Positions 1-8,357 of a DNA stretch of 64,000 bases are shown here, one piece after another; the first letter of the stretch is position 1; each line of letters opens with the position of its first letter. The position numbers and the translations under genes were made by a program. Under the pieces are notes generated by a model. That model was not told where the DNA came from and ran no database searches. It saw nothing but the letters and a program-made list of their open reading frames with translations. This stretch comes from Pararhizobium arenae (GTDB lineage Bacteria; Pseudomonadota; Alphaproteobacteria; Rhizobiales; Rhizobiaceae): the NCBI RefSeq assembly GCF_001931685.1, contig NZ_MOOY01000007.1, forward strand, positions 50,129-114,128, in the 5' to 3' direction.

Positions 1-44
1 TTGAGAGATTACCATTCCCGTCGCGGGCGCGCCGGTCCCCAAGT

Positions 45-854
45 TTAGAGGTCGACGACCAGGCCAGGCACAAATCCGGTTTGAGCGCGTTCACGCTCAT
101 ACCCGCGCGGATTGCAGATTACCCGAGTGATGCCTTCCCGGTAATCCCGAAAATGATGAATGTGACCATGGACCCAGAGGTCAGGTTTTCCTTGCGCGAT
201 CATCGCAGACAGGTCCGAAGCGAAGGCGGCATTGCTTGGGAGACCTCTGAAAGCGGGGTGGAGAGATCGAGCCAGTGGCGCGTGATGGGACAGGACGACA
301 GTGCGGCCATCGAATTGGTCTTCCAACTCGCTCGCTATGAAGTCGCGGCTCTCCATGTGTCGTTCGATCAGTTCCTTCGCCGTCAAGAGGCCGGGCATTC
401 CTGTCTCTGGCCAATCCGAGCGATAAATCGCGTGGAAGTCCATCATGTAACGTTTGCAGATGTTGATTGCGTAGGATTTGCGTTCAGGAAGCGGCAGTTC
501 ATTTTGAATGCCGTGCTCGATTTCGAAATCAGTCCACAACGTCGCGCCAATGATACGGATTTTACCAAGCACGATGGTCTCGTTTTCTAAGACCGTGACG
601 GTAGAGCGCCTTGCCATCCTTCGCGCTGTTTGGAGACCTGCGTGGATGGCCGCCTCGTAGAACTCGTGATTGCCGAGCACCATTACGACCGGCATTAGTG
701 GGCTGATATAGCGGAGCACGAATTGCATCGACATCTCAACACTACCCGACACATCACCCGCGCAGATACAGATATCTGCGTCAGGAATTTCGAGGTCGGT
801 CCAAGAAAGCTCGGAATTTTTGACGTGAAGATCGCTGACGATCCAAGCTTTCAT
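45..854 (-). CDS. Calcineurin-like metallophosphoesterase
   Basis: A 269-residue protein of the calcineurin-like phosphoesterase superfamily, which hydrolyses phosphomonoesters or phosphodiesters with two metal ions. The full motif set is visible: SDLH (D8, H10), GD at 33-34, GNHE at 61-64, SHH at 189-191 and GHIHH at 230-234. There is no signal peptide or membrane segment, so it should be cytoplasmic. It lies 84 bases downstream of the AAA+ protease gene on the same strand and may be the last gene of that cargo operon. The substrate cannot be predicted; nucleotides, cyclic nucleotides or nucleic acid ends are all possible. As cargo of a mobile element it could belong to a defence function, but that is inference. 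Confidence 0.85.
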   Translation of the reverse strand: MKAWIVSDLHVKNSELSWTDLEIPDADICICAGDVSGSVEMSMQFVLRYISPLMPVVMVLGNHEFYEAAIHAGLQTARRMARRSTVTVLENETIVLGKIRIIGATLWTDFEIEHGIQNELPLPERKSYAINICKRYMMDFHAIYRSDWPETGMPGLLTAKELIERHMESRDFIASELEDQFDGRTVVLSHHAPLARSLHPAFRGLPSNAAFASDLSAMIAQGKPDLWVHGHIHHFRDYREGITRVICNPRGYERERAQTGFVPGLVVDL

Positions 855-938
855 GGGTTCGCCTATCGGTGAACGAGGAGTATGGAAGGGGGCGGCGGAA
901 CCTGGTCGACATTGACAGGTCCTCGATCAATCGGAGCG

Positions 939-2942
939 TCAGCCGGTAAATTCCAGCCGCTGTATTGAGACGTCGGCAACGCAGAGACCTTGTAGAAGGG
1001 TTTTCAGCCGTTCATCCTCCAATCTCTTTTCTTGTTGCAGCGCTCGGGCTAGTGCGATCATAGCGTCGAGGTTAGCTTCAAGCAGGCTTTTTGCGCGGGA
1101 ATATTCTGCCCGTAGGATGTCGTCGACGTCGCTTCGAAGTCCGGGTGAGGTTTCGAGAAGCTTTTGAACGGGACGATCAACGTCGTCGGGAAAAACTGAG
1201 AGCCGTTTTCCGAGACCAAATCGAGTAATCATGAGCGCAGCAGACTCGGTCGCACTGGTCAGGTCGCTTCCGCGTGAGCCTCCGGCGGTCGTCGAGCGAT
1301 TTTTAAAGACAAGCTCTTCGCCGACCATCCCGGCTAGGCTAATCGCGACGTCCTGCCGAAACCATTGCTCAGTCCGCAGCGGAGGAGTTGGACAATCCGA
1401 TGATGTTCGACCAAGCGCATCGTGTACGTCAACGTTGTCGTGGTAATCGTCAAACAGCTCAACGGAAGTCACACTTCCTGGATTCGAGAGTTCGGTAAGG
1501 ACAACATGCGCGGCTTCGTGAATGCAGATACGCCATCGCTCGTCGTCGCTGAGCGGTGTCTGCTTTGGGACGACGGCCCATACGTCGTCAATCATCACAC
1601 TGCGGTTCTGAATGCGAGCCACTTGCTTCGCTTTACGAGCGAGGCGCTCAAGGTCGGACCCGGTCTTGCCATTCAAATGCCGCGCGATTTCACGAAATTC
1701 CTTTGAGGCGGTCAACTCAGGGAGGTAAAACCGAAGGATTTCCGCCCGTTCACTTGTGCCCGGTCGCTTCATTTCCACATGCGTTTCCAACCTGCCCGAC
1801 CTCAAAATTGCGGGATCAATGGCCTCGGGGAAATTTGTGGACGCAACGACTACTACGCCCTCGCGACCGGCGACGCCGTCCAAAGCCTCCAGAAGTCCAT
1901 TGACCACCTCGGTACAATAGTGCCGGTTATCGCCAGAAAACGCTCGGCGATCTCCAACACTGTCGATTTCATCGATGAGCAATATCGACGGGGCTCTGTC
2001 CCGAGCTTCCCCGAAATCCTGTCTCATCGCTTTTAGCAGGTCCCCCAAATGGCCGGTGGCCTGCCACTTGGCAAGCGACGTCGGAACAAGATGTGCGGCA
2101 CACTCGTGCGCGAGGGAAGCGGCAAAAGATGTCTTGCCGACACCAGGGGGGCCGTAAAGGAGAATCCCCCGGTCTAGATCACACCAATCCAACTGACCGG
2201 ATCGCCACAGCCGTAGATCGCTTTTGAACTTCTCACCCCATTGACCAGCTTCACCGTACGCAGCCAGCGGGACCAATCGTGGGCCCTTCGCAGGTTTAGT
2301 TTGAAGCTTTTCAAGCCTAGTCAGGGCAGCGGCGGCCGACCGACCTTTTCGGAAAATGGAATTGATGAAAGCGGGGTCATGGTGCCTGAGGCGCTCTTTT
2401 TCGTCCGCTGAAAGCGGACCGGTTTCAAGCTGGCGCGTTAGACTGTCGAGATGTCGATCATCAAGAATTTCAAGGTCGACAATGGTATCGGCGCTGATTT
2501 CGAATTCTGGGTGCAATTCCGCGCCCCGTGGGACGAATACAATAAGCTTTTGAGCATCGAGGTAGCCGTCAGGGCTAAAGTCCCAGCTTCCTTTCTTGGT
2601 CCGAGGCGAATGGCAGAAGGATTTTATCTTCGAATTTCCTCGCCCGCCCGACTGCAGGGAAATTTCGGCCGCATAGTCAAAATCGTCGATGGGCCAGTTT
2701 CGAGGAACGCTGATCACCAGAACCGATGTCGCGTCAGCGAAAAAATCCTTCTGCTGTCGCATCAATCGCACGAATGCGCAGAATGCCAGAAACTTTCGAG
2801 GACTCGCCGCCAATGCAGTTGGGGCCGACCGACGATTGAGCTTCCCCGAGGTTCGGGAAATTACGGCTTGAAGGTTTGATGTCGCGTTCATCAGATGCTC
2901 GATAGCTTCGTCGAGCAATTCCTGTTCCGGATCAGATTTCAC
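939..2942 (-). CDS. Soluble FtsH-like AAA+ ATPase with M41 zinc-peptidase domain
   Basis: A predicted 667-residue ATP-dependent zinc protease. From the chosen start, residues 1 to about 215 match nothing I recognise. The AAA+ module follows with Walker A GPPGVGKT (about 264-271), Walker B ILLIDEID (320-327), sensor STN (368-370) and arginine-finger region RSGR (381-384). A C-terminal M41-like domain has the zinc motif HEAAH (about 475-479) and a downstream aspartate in a GSDLTSAT context (about 560). FtsH normally has N-terminal membrane helices; none is seen here, so the protein is probably soluble. I chose GTG at 2942 because it overlaps the previous stop as GTGA and has GGAGG nine bases upstream; an in-frame TTG at 2984 would add 14 residues. 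Substrates are unknown. Confidence 0.85.
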   Translation of the reverse strand: MKSDPEQELLDEAIEHLMNATSNLQAVISRTSGKLNRRSAPTALAASPRKFLAFCAFVRLMRQQKDFFADATSVLVISVPRNWPIDDFDYAAEISLQSGGRGNSKIKSFCHSPRTKKGSWDFSPDGYLDAQKLIVFVPRGAELHPEFEISADTIVDLEILDDRHLDSLTRQLETGPLSADEKERLRHHDPAFINSIFRKGRSAAAALTRLEKLQTKPAKGPRLVPLAAYGEAGQWGEKFKSDLRLWRSGQLDWCDLDRGILLYGPPGVGKTSFAASLAHECAAHLVPTSLAKWQATGHLGDLLKAMRQDFGEARDRAPSILLIDEIDSVGDRRAFSGDNRHYCTEVVNGLLEALDGVAGREGVVVVASTNFPEAIDPAILRSGRLETHVEMKRPGTSERAEILRFYLPELTASKEFREIARHLNGKTGSDLERLARKAKQVARIQNRSVMIDDVWAVVPKQTPLSDDERWRICIHEAAHVVLTELSNPGSVTSVELFDDYHDNVDVHDALGRTSSDCPTPPLRTEQWFRQDVAISLAGMVGEELVFKNRSTTAGGSRGSDLTSATESAALMITRFGLGKRLSVFPDDVDRPVQKLLETSPGLRSDVDDILRAEYSRAKSLLEANLDAMIALARALQQEKRLEDERLKTLLQGLCVADVSIQRLEFTG

Positions 2943-3262
2943 TGGTTGCTGCCTCCGATCAATGGACGGCCAAGCCGATACCAACGGTTAAGCGTACGAG
3001 CGAGTTGCCAGTGTTCGTCCCAGTAAACAATTTCTGTAGACGCCGCAGGTTTCCCATCTCTCACCGTTGGATGGCCGAGAACGGTACCTAACAAGATTGG
3101 GACGGCGCGCTTGGCGATTATCCAATCTGAAATCGAGACCTCAGGAGCAATAGACTCGGGTCCGTCCCGGCCAACCTGTTCGAGGTCGTTTGCCAGGCGT
3201 CGGTAGATTTCAATCAATTCCTTCGGTGATGAAAACGATAGCTCAGCCTCTGAACGCGGCAT
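2939..3262 (-). CDS. Conserved-looking hypothetical protein, partner of the AAA+ protease
   Basis: A 107-residue protein I do not recognise. It is acidic at the N-terminus, has no membrane segment or signal peptide, and has a Trp/Tyr-rich C-terminal half (YWDEHWQLARTLNRWYRLGRP). The ATG at 3262 has GGGAG seven bases upstream. Its stop overlaps the start of the AAA+ protease as GTGA, so the two are translationally coupled and probably work together, for example as substrate adaptor, inhibitor or target-recognition subunit. It is the first gene of the leftward cargo operon and is divergent from the XRE regulator at 3407. Confidence 0.65.
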   Translation of the reverse strand: MPRSEAELSFSSPKELIEIYRRLANDLEQVGRDGPESIAPEVSISDWIIAKRAVPILLGTVLGHPTVRDGKPAASTEIVYWDEHWQLARTLNRWYRLGRPLIGGSNQ

Positions 3263-3310
3263 GAAAGGTCTCCCATGATTCTTTAAATAGCCGCGCCTTC
3301 TGGTTCGACT

Positions 3311-3382
3311 GTTACATCATGGATAATAAATGCGGCAAAATGTCAACTATGTTAGGCAGGATGTAACATATGTTGACATTTT
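3311..3382. promoter_or_regulatory. Divergent promoter region with nested inverted repeats (likely XRE operator)
   Basis: The gap between the cargo operon and the XRE gene contains a perfect 11-base inverted repeat, AAAATGTCAAC at 3337-3347 and GTTGACATTTT at 3372-3382. A second pair, GTTACAT at 3311-3317 and ATGTAAC at 3361-3367, lies around it. Each long arm contains a TTGACA -35-like hexamer, one facing each direction, so a protein bound to the arms would cover both promoters. This is a typical arrangement for autoregulation by a small HTH protein. The -10 boxes are weak and I do not fix them. Confidence 0.6.
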
Positions 3383-3406
3383 CTTTGAAGGCGCATTTTT
3401 CGGCCT

Positions 3407-3682
3407 ATGGCCATTGCTTACTCAAAAGACGTCATCCGGGCGGCTCGGCTTATGGTCGACTGGAATCAAAGCCAGTTGGCTAAGGCCGCGAAGGTTTCGC
3501 GGCAGACGCTGGCTCGCATTGAAGACGGTGATAACGCCACGGTGGAGACCGTGAAGAAAGTGATTGCGGCTCTGGAGAAGAGAGGCCTCGAATTCATCGA
3601 GGCGACCGAAACCCGTGGTGCGGGTGTTCGGTTTATTGATCCAAATAATCGGCGTAAGGACGACGCCGATCAGAAGGGATGA
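3407..3682 (+). CDS. XRE-family helix-turn-helix regulator
   Basis: A 91-residue DNA-binding protein with a Cro/C1-type HTH at about residues 15-55; the recognition region includes QSQLAKAAKVSRQTLARIEDG. The remainder is a short charged tail. It is divergent from the 107-residue/AAA+ protease operon and is preceded by inverted repeats, so it probably represses that operon and itself. A ribosome binding site is not obvious; the nearest purine-rich stretch, GAAGG, lies about 16 bases upstream, which may mean weak translation. It converges on the recombinase gene ending at 3748. Such single-HTH proteins in mobile elements often control element transfer or cargo. Confidence 0.85.
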   Translation: MAIAYSKDVIRAARLMVDWNQSQLAKAAKVSRQTLARIEDGDNATVETVKKVIAALEKRGLEFIEATETRGAGVRFIDPNNRRKDDADQKG

Positions 3683-3747
3683 AGTGCAGGGGCATCCCGC
3701 GCTTAGAACTTCAGCTTCAAAGTTTAAGCAACGCTGGCCACCTCAGA

Positions 3748-5394
3748 TCATTTTCGCGTGTTGTCGACGACCAGGCGTGGGAACGGCGGGCGTCTTGTAA
3801 CCTCGGACATCTTGATGATGCCTGCTGGGTTCAACTGGGGGTCGGCCATCGCGTCGGTAAGTAGTTCATACAGCATGCTGTCTTTGGGCATTTCGGAAAA
3901 CACCTTGAATGCACTGGCACAAAGCCTGATGCGTTCATCATCGAGCATATCCTTTCGGTCACTCTCCACAAGCATGTCACAAACCGCCATGACCTTGTCG
4001 CGCTGTCGCTTATGATCGAGCCCTGAGGCTGCCGCGATGGCCAGGTTGGTATAGTGCTGGGTTGTCGTGTTAACCGAAGAGTGCCCCAACGCGTCGGCTA
4101 CCTCCGACAACACGGTGTTCAGAACCGCGTGCGTGAAGTATCCAAACGTTTCGAGGTTGCGCCTGAGTATCTTCGCAGCGATGTTTGTGGCGTAGTTTTT
4201 GCGAAGATCGTGGCCACTGCCGCTGACATTTGCATCTTTAAAAGCTTGGAGCATGATGTCGCTAACGGTGCTCTCGGTGAGAGGTTCGCCGGTTTTGAAG
4301 GACAAGAATAGCGTATCTTCCGGAATGTATGCCGGATCAGCGGCCTGCCACCTTTTTATCAAAATGTTTCGTCCACCCCAGATGACGACTGTCAGAAGAT
4401 CATATAGCAGATCAACGGTGAATCCGGCTTGTCTTTCCTTGCTCCCCTTTCCCAAAATCCGAACGCCGACGTAGAGACGATTTTTTTTATCGGTGAAGTG
4501 CTTGAGGGCCTTTAAGACAATTTTCTGGGCCTCAGGGTCATCCGCAAGCTCGGCAACTGACTCCATGTTGGCGATACGCTGTTGACCCAAACCTCTTAGA
4601 AGTTGCTCGTCCTTCATGGCCTTTGTCAGGTCTCGAAGGGAAAGGGCAGGTACTTCGTGCGCGCGTAGGCCCGCACCTACCATCACACGTCCCATACCCC
4701 AATCGCGTTCGCATTTTATGATGCTATCGATATCGTGAATATCTTTTTTACGATTGGAGGGGGAACGAAGCTCTGAAAGGACGAGAGCGCAATCGGCGTT
4801 CACCACCACCTTCAGTTTGGGCTTCATCTGCTTCACCGATTTAGAGCCGGACCAGACTGTTACCCATTTACCGGTTTTTGTTTTCACTTCCTTTGTAGAT
4901 ATCGGGAATTTCGTGGGCTGCCCTCGTCTGTTTTCGCCGACGAATTCTGGCGTCAAGGTTCCGTCCGGCTGGCAAACCATGGCATCAGGGATATGCCGAT
5001 AAAAATGGAAGACGCGCTTGAGCTTGGCCTCAATCTGTTCATGACTGACGCCCTTTTTACGCTCATGCTCTCGCCACTGATGCATTTTGAGATCATCGGC
5101 CTCGTTCCAGGGAATTCCGCGTTCGCCAAGGTAAGCGAACCATTCGCGCAGAGAATAGGCGCGGGGCTCCATGGATTTGATGCCCTCGAAGTTTTTCCTG
5201 CAAAGATGTCCGAAGAAAAAGACCAGCGGTTCACAAAGGGTGCCATTTGGCCACCGAATGATAGGCATCCCAGGCCTTGTCTCTCCGAACCATTCGACAT
5301 CGGGACCTGCAAAGGTCATTGAGAATGTGCTGCTGGGGAGTGGTGTAACGACCGGACGAGGTTTTGTACCGGTTTGAGATTTAACGCCTGGCAT
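3748..5394 (-). CDS. Tyrosine recombinase 3 of the element (548 residues)
   Basis: A site-specific recombinase of the tyrosine family. The complete catalytic set is visible: arginine in GAGLRAHEVPAL (about 244), lysine in GKGSKERQ (about 316), HDLR (H395, R398), LGHSS (H438) and the nucleophile in TTTQHY (Y448). The N-terminal 200 residues should hold the arm- and core-binding domains; they are longer than in phage integrases. It is the last gene of the four-gene leftward recombinase operon and overlaps the preceding gene by 14 bases. ATG 5394 is chosen over GTG 5397 because GGGGA lies six bases before it. It probably acts with the other two recombinases in excision and insertion at recQ. Confidence 0.9.
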   Translation of the reverse strand: MPGVKSQTGTKPRPVVTPLPSSTFSMTFAGPDVEWFGETRPGMPIIRWPNGTLCEPLVFFFGHLCRKNFEGIKSMEPRAYSLREWFAYLGERGIPWNEADDLKMHQWREHERKKGVSHEQIEAKLKRVFHFYRHIPDAMVCQPDGTLTPEFVGENRRGQPTKFPISTKEVKTKTGKWVTVWSGSKSVKQMKPKLKVVVNADCALVLSELRSPSNRKKDIHDIDSIIKCERDWGMGRVMVGAGLRAHEVPALSLRDLTKAMKDEQLLRGLGQQRIANMESVAELADDPEAQKIVLKALKHFTDKKNRLYVGVRILGKGSKERQAGFTVDLLYDLLTVVIWGGRNILIKRWQAADPAYIPEDTLFLSFKTGEPLTESTVSDIMLQAFKDANVSGSGHDLRKNYATNIAAKILRRNLETFGYFTHAVLNTVLSEVADALGHSSVNTTTQHYTNLAIAAASGLDHKRQRDKVMAVCDMLVESDRKDMLDDERIRLCASAFKVFSEMPKDSMLYELLTDAMADPQLNPAGIIKMSEVTRRPPFPRLVVDNTRK

Positions 5395-5971
5395 CACGTT
5401 TCCCCACCCCGGCCCCTAGCATGGCAATTTGGTTCATAAGTTCAAAATTTTGCGCTTCAAGGTTGGCTACTATCCGCTCCAGCTCGTCTATCCGCTGCTG
5501 CAGCCTGAATTTCTTCCGCTTGTCAGCTGCGTCGACCGTAGCTAGCGCTTCGTAGTAAAGTGATATCAGTTCACCGTACCGACCGTCGGGCTTATCGACG
5601 ACAGGGTCCTTCCAAGGCCAGAGCTTTCGGCTGTGATCTGTCCACGCTCGGAGTGCCGTGCGGTCCTTGTAGTTGTCTGGCATAACAAGTGCACGAAGTG
5701 GCTGGTCGTCAATCATGTCGATGAGCAAGCTGACCTTCCTCATGGCGGACACGAGGGTCCGCTTTCCCTTGTCGGCAGGGCTGGTCCGGAAGACGTCAGC
5801 CTGTTCCATAGGTCGGTCCCAGACTTCTGAGGTTTCGTGCCGAGTAACGCCGATTTTTACCTCGAAAAGCTCCAGACGACGACGAATGTCGGCGGCTTGT
5901 ATCGAGCCCTTCGGTTTGTCCTCAGACGCGCGCCTGGTCCTGATTGCAAGTGATGGTGCACGACTTGCCAT
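5381..5971 (-). CDS. Small coiled-coil protein of the recombinase operon
   Basis: A 196-residue protein without recognisable catalytic motifs. The N-terminal 30 residues are basic. The last 50 residues form a probable coiled coil (KKFRLQQRIDELERIVANLEAQNF). Its ATG overlaps the stop of the 794-residue recombinase as TAATG, indicating translational coupling, and its own end overlaps the start of recombinase 3. By position and size it resembles the accessory proteins of other multi-recombinase elements (TnpC of Tn554, or the small protein of GMT islands), but I cannot show homology. A role as architectural or directionality factor is inferred. Confidence 0.7.
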   Translation of the reverse strand: MASRAPSLAIRTRRASEDKPKGSIQAADIRRRLELFEVKIGVTRHETSEVWDRPMEQADVFRTSPADKGKRTLVSAMRKVSLLIDMIDDQPLRALVMPDNYKDRTALRAWTDHSRKLWPWKDPVVDKPDGRYGELISLYYEALATVDAADKRKKFRLQQRIDELERIVANLEAQNFELMNQIAMLGAGVGKRDARR

Positions 5972-8355
5972 TATGCGATCTCCGCTTCTTCTTTACGGGC
6001 GCGAATCTTGGCTTTGCGCTCCTCCAAATTTGTCAGTCGCCGCTTTTGCTCACGCTCATTCGGTGCCGTTGCGATGGCGGCTTCCTCTTTCGCAACGTGC
6101 TGTTCGACGATGCGCTGGTTTGCCTGGAACATAACCCCGTAGATGCAGTCGAGGCAGGGGTTGATACCGCTAAAAGCCAAATCGACTTTCGAGCATCGCC
6201 CCGTTACCCCCTCCGAATCCGGCGATTTCGCAGCAGCCGAGAGCTTGTTGCATTCGGCGAGGGATAGGTCGTCACCACCATTAAGGTTGGCCGTGCAATG
6301 CGCTATCCCACCTGGTACAGGCTCAAGAAAGCGGTTGAAGGCTTGCGTCTTCAATCGTTTCGCAAGTGCGTCCAAAAACTTTTCTTCATCGTTCGTAGCG
6401 GACGTAATTCGGACGTCAGCCGCCGCCGCCGCGATCATGGTCTCCAAGTCCATTTTCAACCTGGTGAGGCCGCGACCGATAGCCTTGTCTGTGCCCTTAT
6501 GTTGGTTGATCATATGGCGCACATAAGCTCCCCTGCGCACCTCATCAACTTCATCTACAGTGTTCTTGAGTTCGGCGATTTCTTCTTTCGTCTTGTCGAT
6601 CCAGGCCTTCAGCTCCTTCGAATACTTTTCCTTTGCGACACTGGAGCGTGCCCGTAGTTCGTCTTCCAGGCGTTTGATTTCCCCGGCCATAGCTTCGGTA
6701 ATATAGACGCGGGTCATCTCAGGGTCGTAATGACGGAGCAGATATGCCAGCGAGTCCAAATCGTGCCACTCAAACCCATAATAATAGTAGATGGCAAACC
6801 CACGCCTCAATTGGTGACTTGCCAAGCTCCATTCAGCCTCGGGGTCCACAGGCCTCAGCCCCGTGTAATCGACAAATTCTTTCATGTTCTGGGTGAACAC
6901 GAACGCAACTCGGCTTGTTTGCTTGAAGAAATTGAAGAGGGGCGCTTCAGCTTTGGCATTAACACCACCCTTGGTAAGCTTGTTTACGATTTCGACGGCA
7001 GCCGCAACCATCTGCGGTACCGGAATTTTGTCGATCCCCTGCAAGGTTTTTTCGATGTAGACAGTGAGGTAGTAATGGGCTCCTACTTGTGTGATGCAGT
7101 TTGAGCGAAGCATCTGTATCTCTCCGCCCCGTCGAGCAGAAAAACACCCGATGATGATCGCGCAGGATGCCAACAAGTGTTTGACTGCTGCCCCGAGCGA
7201 TATACGCCCTTCGGATTCAGTCTCTGAGACGTCCTGAATTGTCCATCCGTGGTGAAGCTTCGGTGCCCCCTCTGGACGCAAGGGATCAATGCGTGCGATG
7301 AAACGCTTTCCGTGTGCTGTTATAGTGCCACGGTTGTGAGCGCGTCGGCTTTCTACAGCTTCACATATATAGTCACTGTACTCGAAAATCCATTTCGCAG
7401 CTTCCTTGAGAAGGCGCATGAAATCCTCGGGCTCAAGGGTGTTCGTTCGTTCGCCTTGTCGAAGCTCCAGGCTCTTTATAACCTGCTTAAAGCTACGTTT
7501 TTCGAACGCATTGAACGTCAGCACACCGTGTGTGAGTTGTCCTTCTACGCCCAGTCTGTAGAGTTTCATCCAGGGGTAAAAGAGTTTCTGGACGCTCGAC
7601 TCCGCATAATCTTCGCGGCCTTCTCGGTCATCTCTTCTGACAAGGGAAGCAACCAATCTTGGTACGACCGGGTGATCTATCGATCCCAGTCGGTCCACAA
7701 GCTCCGAAACAAACGCTCGCGATGTTGAAAGGTGTATCTTTGTTGTGCCCATCATATCAGCGAACTGAGGCCAGTCAAAATACTGCCGATGGTTTTTCGC
7801 ATCCTCCTTGTAGAACTGAGTAATATCAATTTTTCCAAAGTTTATTGCACTGAAAACGACGTCGAGCCGGTCCATGATCGGAAGAAAATGCAAAGGATCG
7901 CCAGAGACATCATCGCAATAAACCTCGAAATTATGCTTTGTAATGTGCTCGTTATGTTCAATCCCGTTGCTAAGTCGCCAACGCGTAAAGAGATCATATT
8001 GACGGGCTCTTTGGATTGCGAGCATAGGGGCTATAGGCTTTTCCCCTGTCGCACCCAATCCAGATAAGACAAAGACCTTCTTCACTAGATAATCGAGTTT
8101 GCGTCGGGGAGTCGTGAGCCGCACTCCTTCGAAATCGATGACGTTGTCGAAGTCAAACCAAAGAATTTTTTCATCACCGCGACCGACGATTTGTCGTACG
8201 CCCCAGTGATTGTGGTGGATGTTTATCTGGTTGCCTTCTAGGGAACGACCATCAGGGGTCTTTTTCGACGCGATGACTGCGGGCGGCAAACGAAACTTTG
8301 AAATCGTTTCGAAGTAAATCCGCTCCATTTCGCTAATGCTGGGTTCGAAGTTCAT
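5971..8355 (-). CDS. Tyrosine recombinase 2 of the element (794 residues)
   Basis: An unusually large recombinase of the tyrosine family. After about 400 N-terminal residues, the catalytic residues appear in order: arginine in FSARRGGEI (about 408), lysine in YIEKTLQG (436), SHQLRR (H514, R517) and LRHYDPEMTRVY (H542, Y551). Beyond the nucleophile is an extra region of about 240 residues, with a charged coiled coil (about 560-615) and a Cys-containing segment including NPCLDC. The extension is far longer than in phage integrases and may mediate contacts with the partner recombinases. ATG 8355 is chosen because GGAGG lies eight bases upstream and it follows the previous stop by two bases; the longer reading frame to 8433 would run into the preceding gene. 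Confidence 0.88.
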   Translation of the reverse strand: MNFEPSISEMERIYFETISKFRLPPAVIASKKTPDGRSLEGNQINIHHNHWGVRQIVGRGDEKILWFDFDNVIDFEGVRLTTPRRKLDYLVKKVFVLSGLGATGEKPIAPMLAIQRARQYDLFTRWRLSNGIEHNEHITKHNFEVYCDDVSGDPLHFLPIMDRLDVVFSAINFGKIDITQFYKEDAKNHRQYFDWPQFADMMGTTKIHLSTSRAFVSELVDRLGSIDHPVVPRLVASLVRRDDREGREDYAESSVQKLFYPWMKLYRLGVEGQLTHGVLTFNAFEKRSFKQVIKSLELRQGERTNTLEPEDFMRLLKEAAKWIFEYSDYICEAVESRRAHNRGTITAHGKRFIARIDPLRPEGAPKLHHGWTIQDVSETESEGRISLGAAVKHLLASCAIIIGCFSARRGGEIQMLRSNCITQVGAHYYLTVYIEKTLQGIDKIPVPQMVAAAVEIVNKLTKGGVNAKAEAPLFNFFKQTSRVAFVFTQNMKEFVDYTGLRPVDPEAEWSLASHQLRRGFAIYYYYGFEWHDLDSLAYLLRHYDPEMTRVYITEAMAGEIKRLEDELRARSSVAKEKYSKELKAWIDKTKEEIAELKNTVDEVDEVRRGAYVRHMINQHKGTDKAIGRGLTRLKMDLETMIAAAAADVRITSATNDEEKFLDALAKRLKTQAFNRFLEPVPGGIAHCTANLNGGDDLSLAECNKLSAAAKSPDSEGVTGRCSKVDLAFSGINPCLDCIYGVMFQANQRIVEQHVAKEEAAIATAPNEREQKRRLTNLEERKAKIRARKEEAEIA

Positions 8356-8357
8356 CG

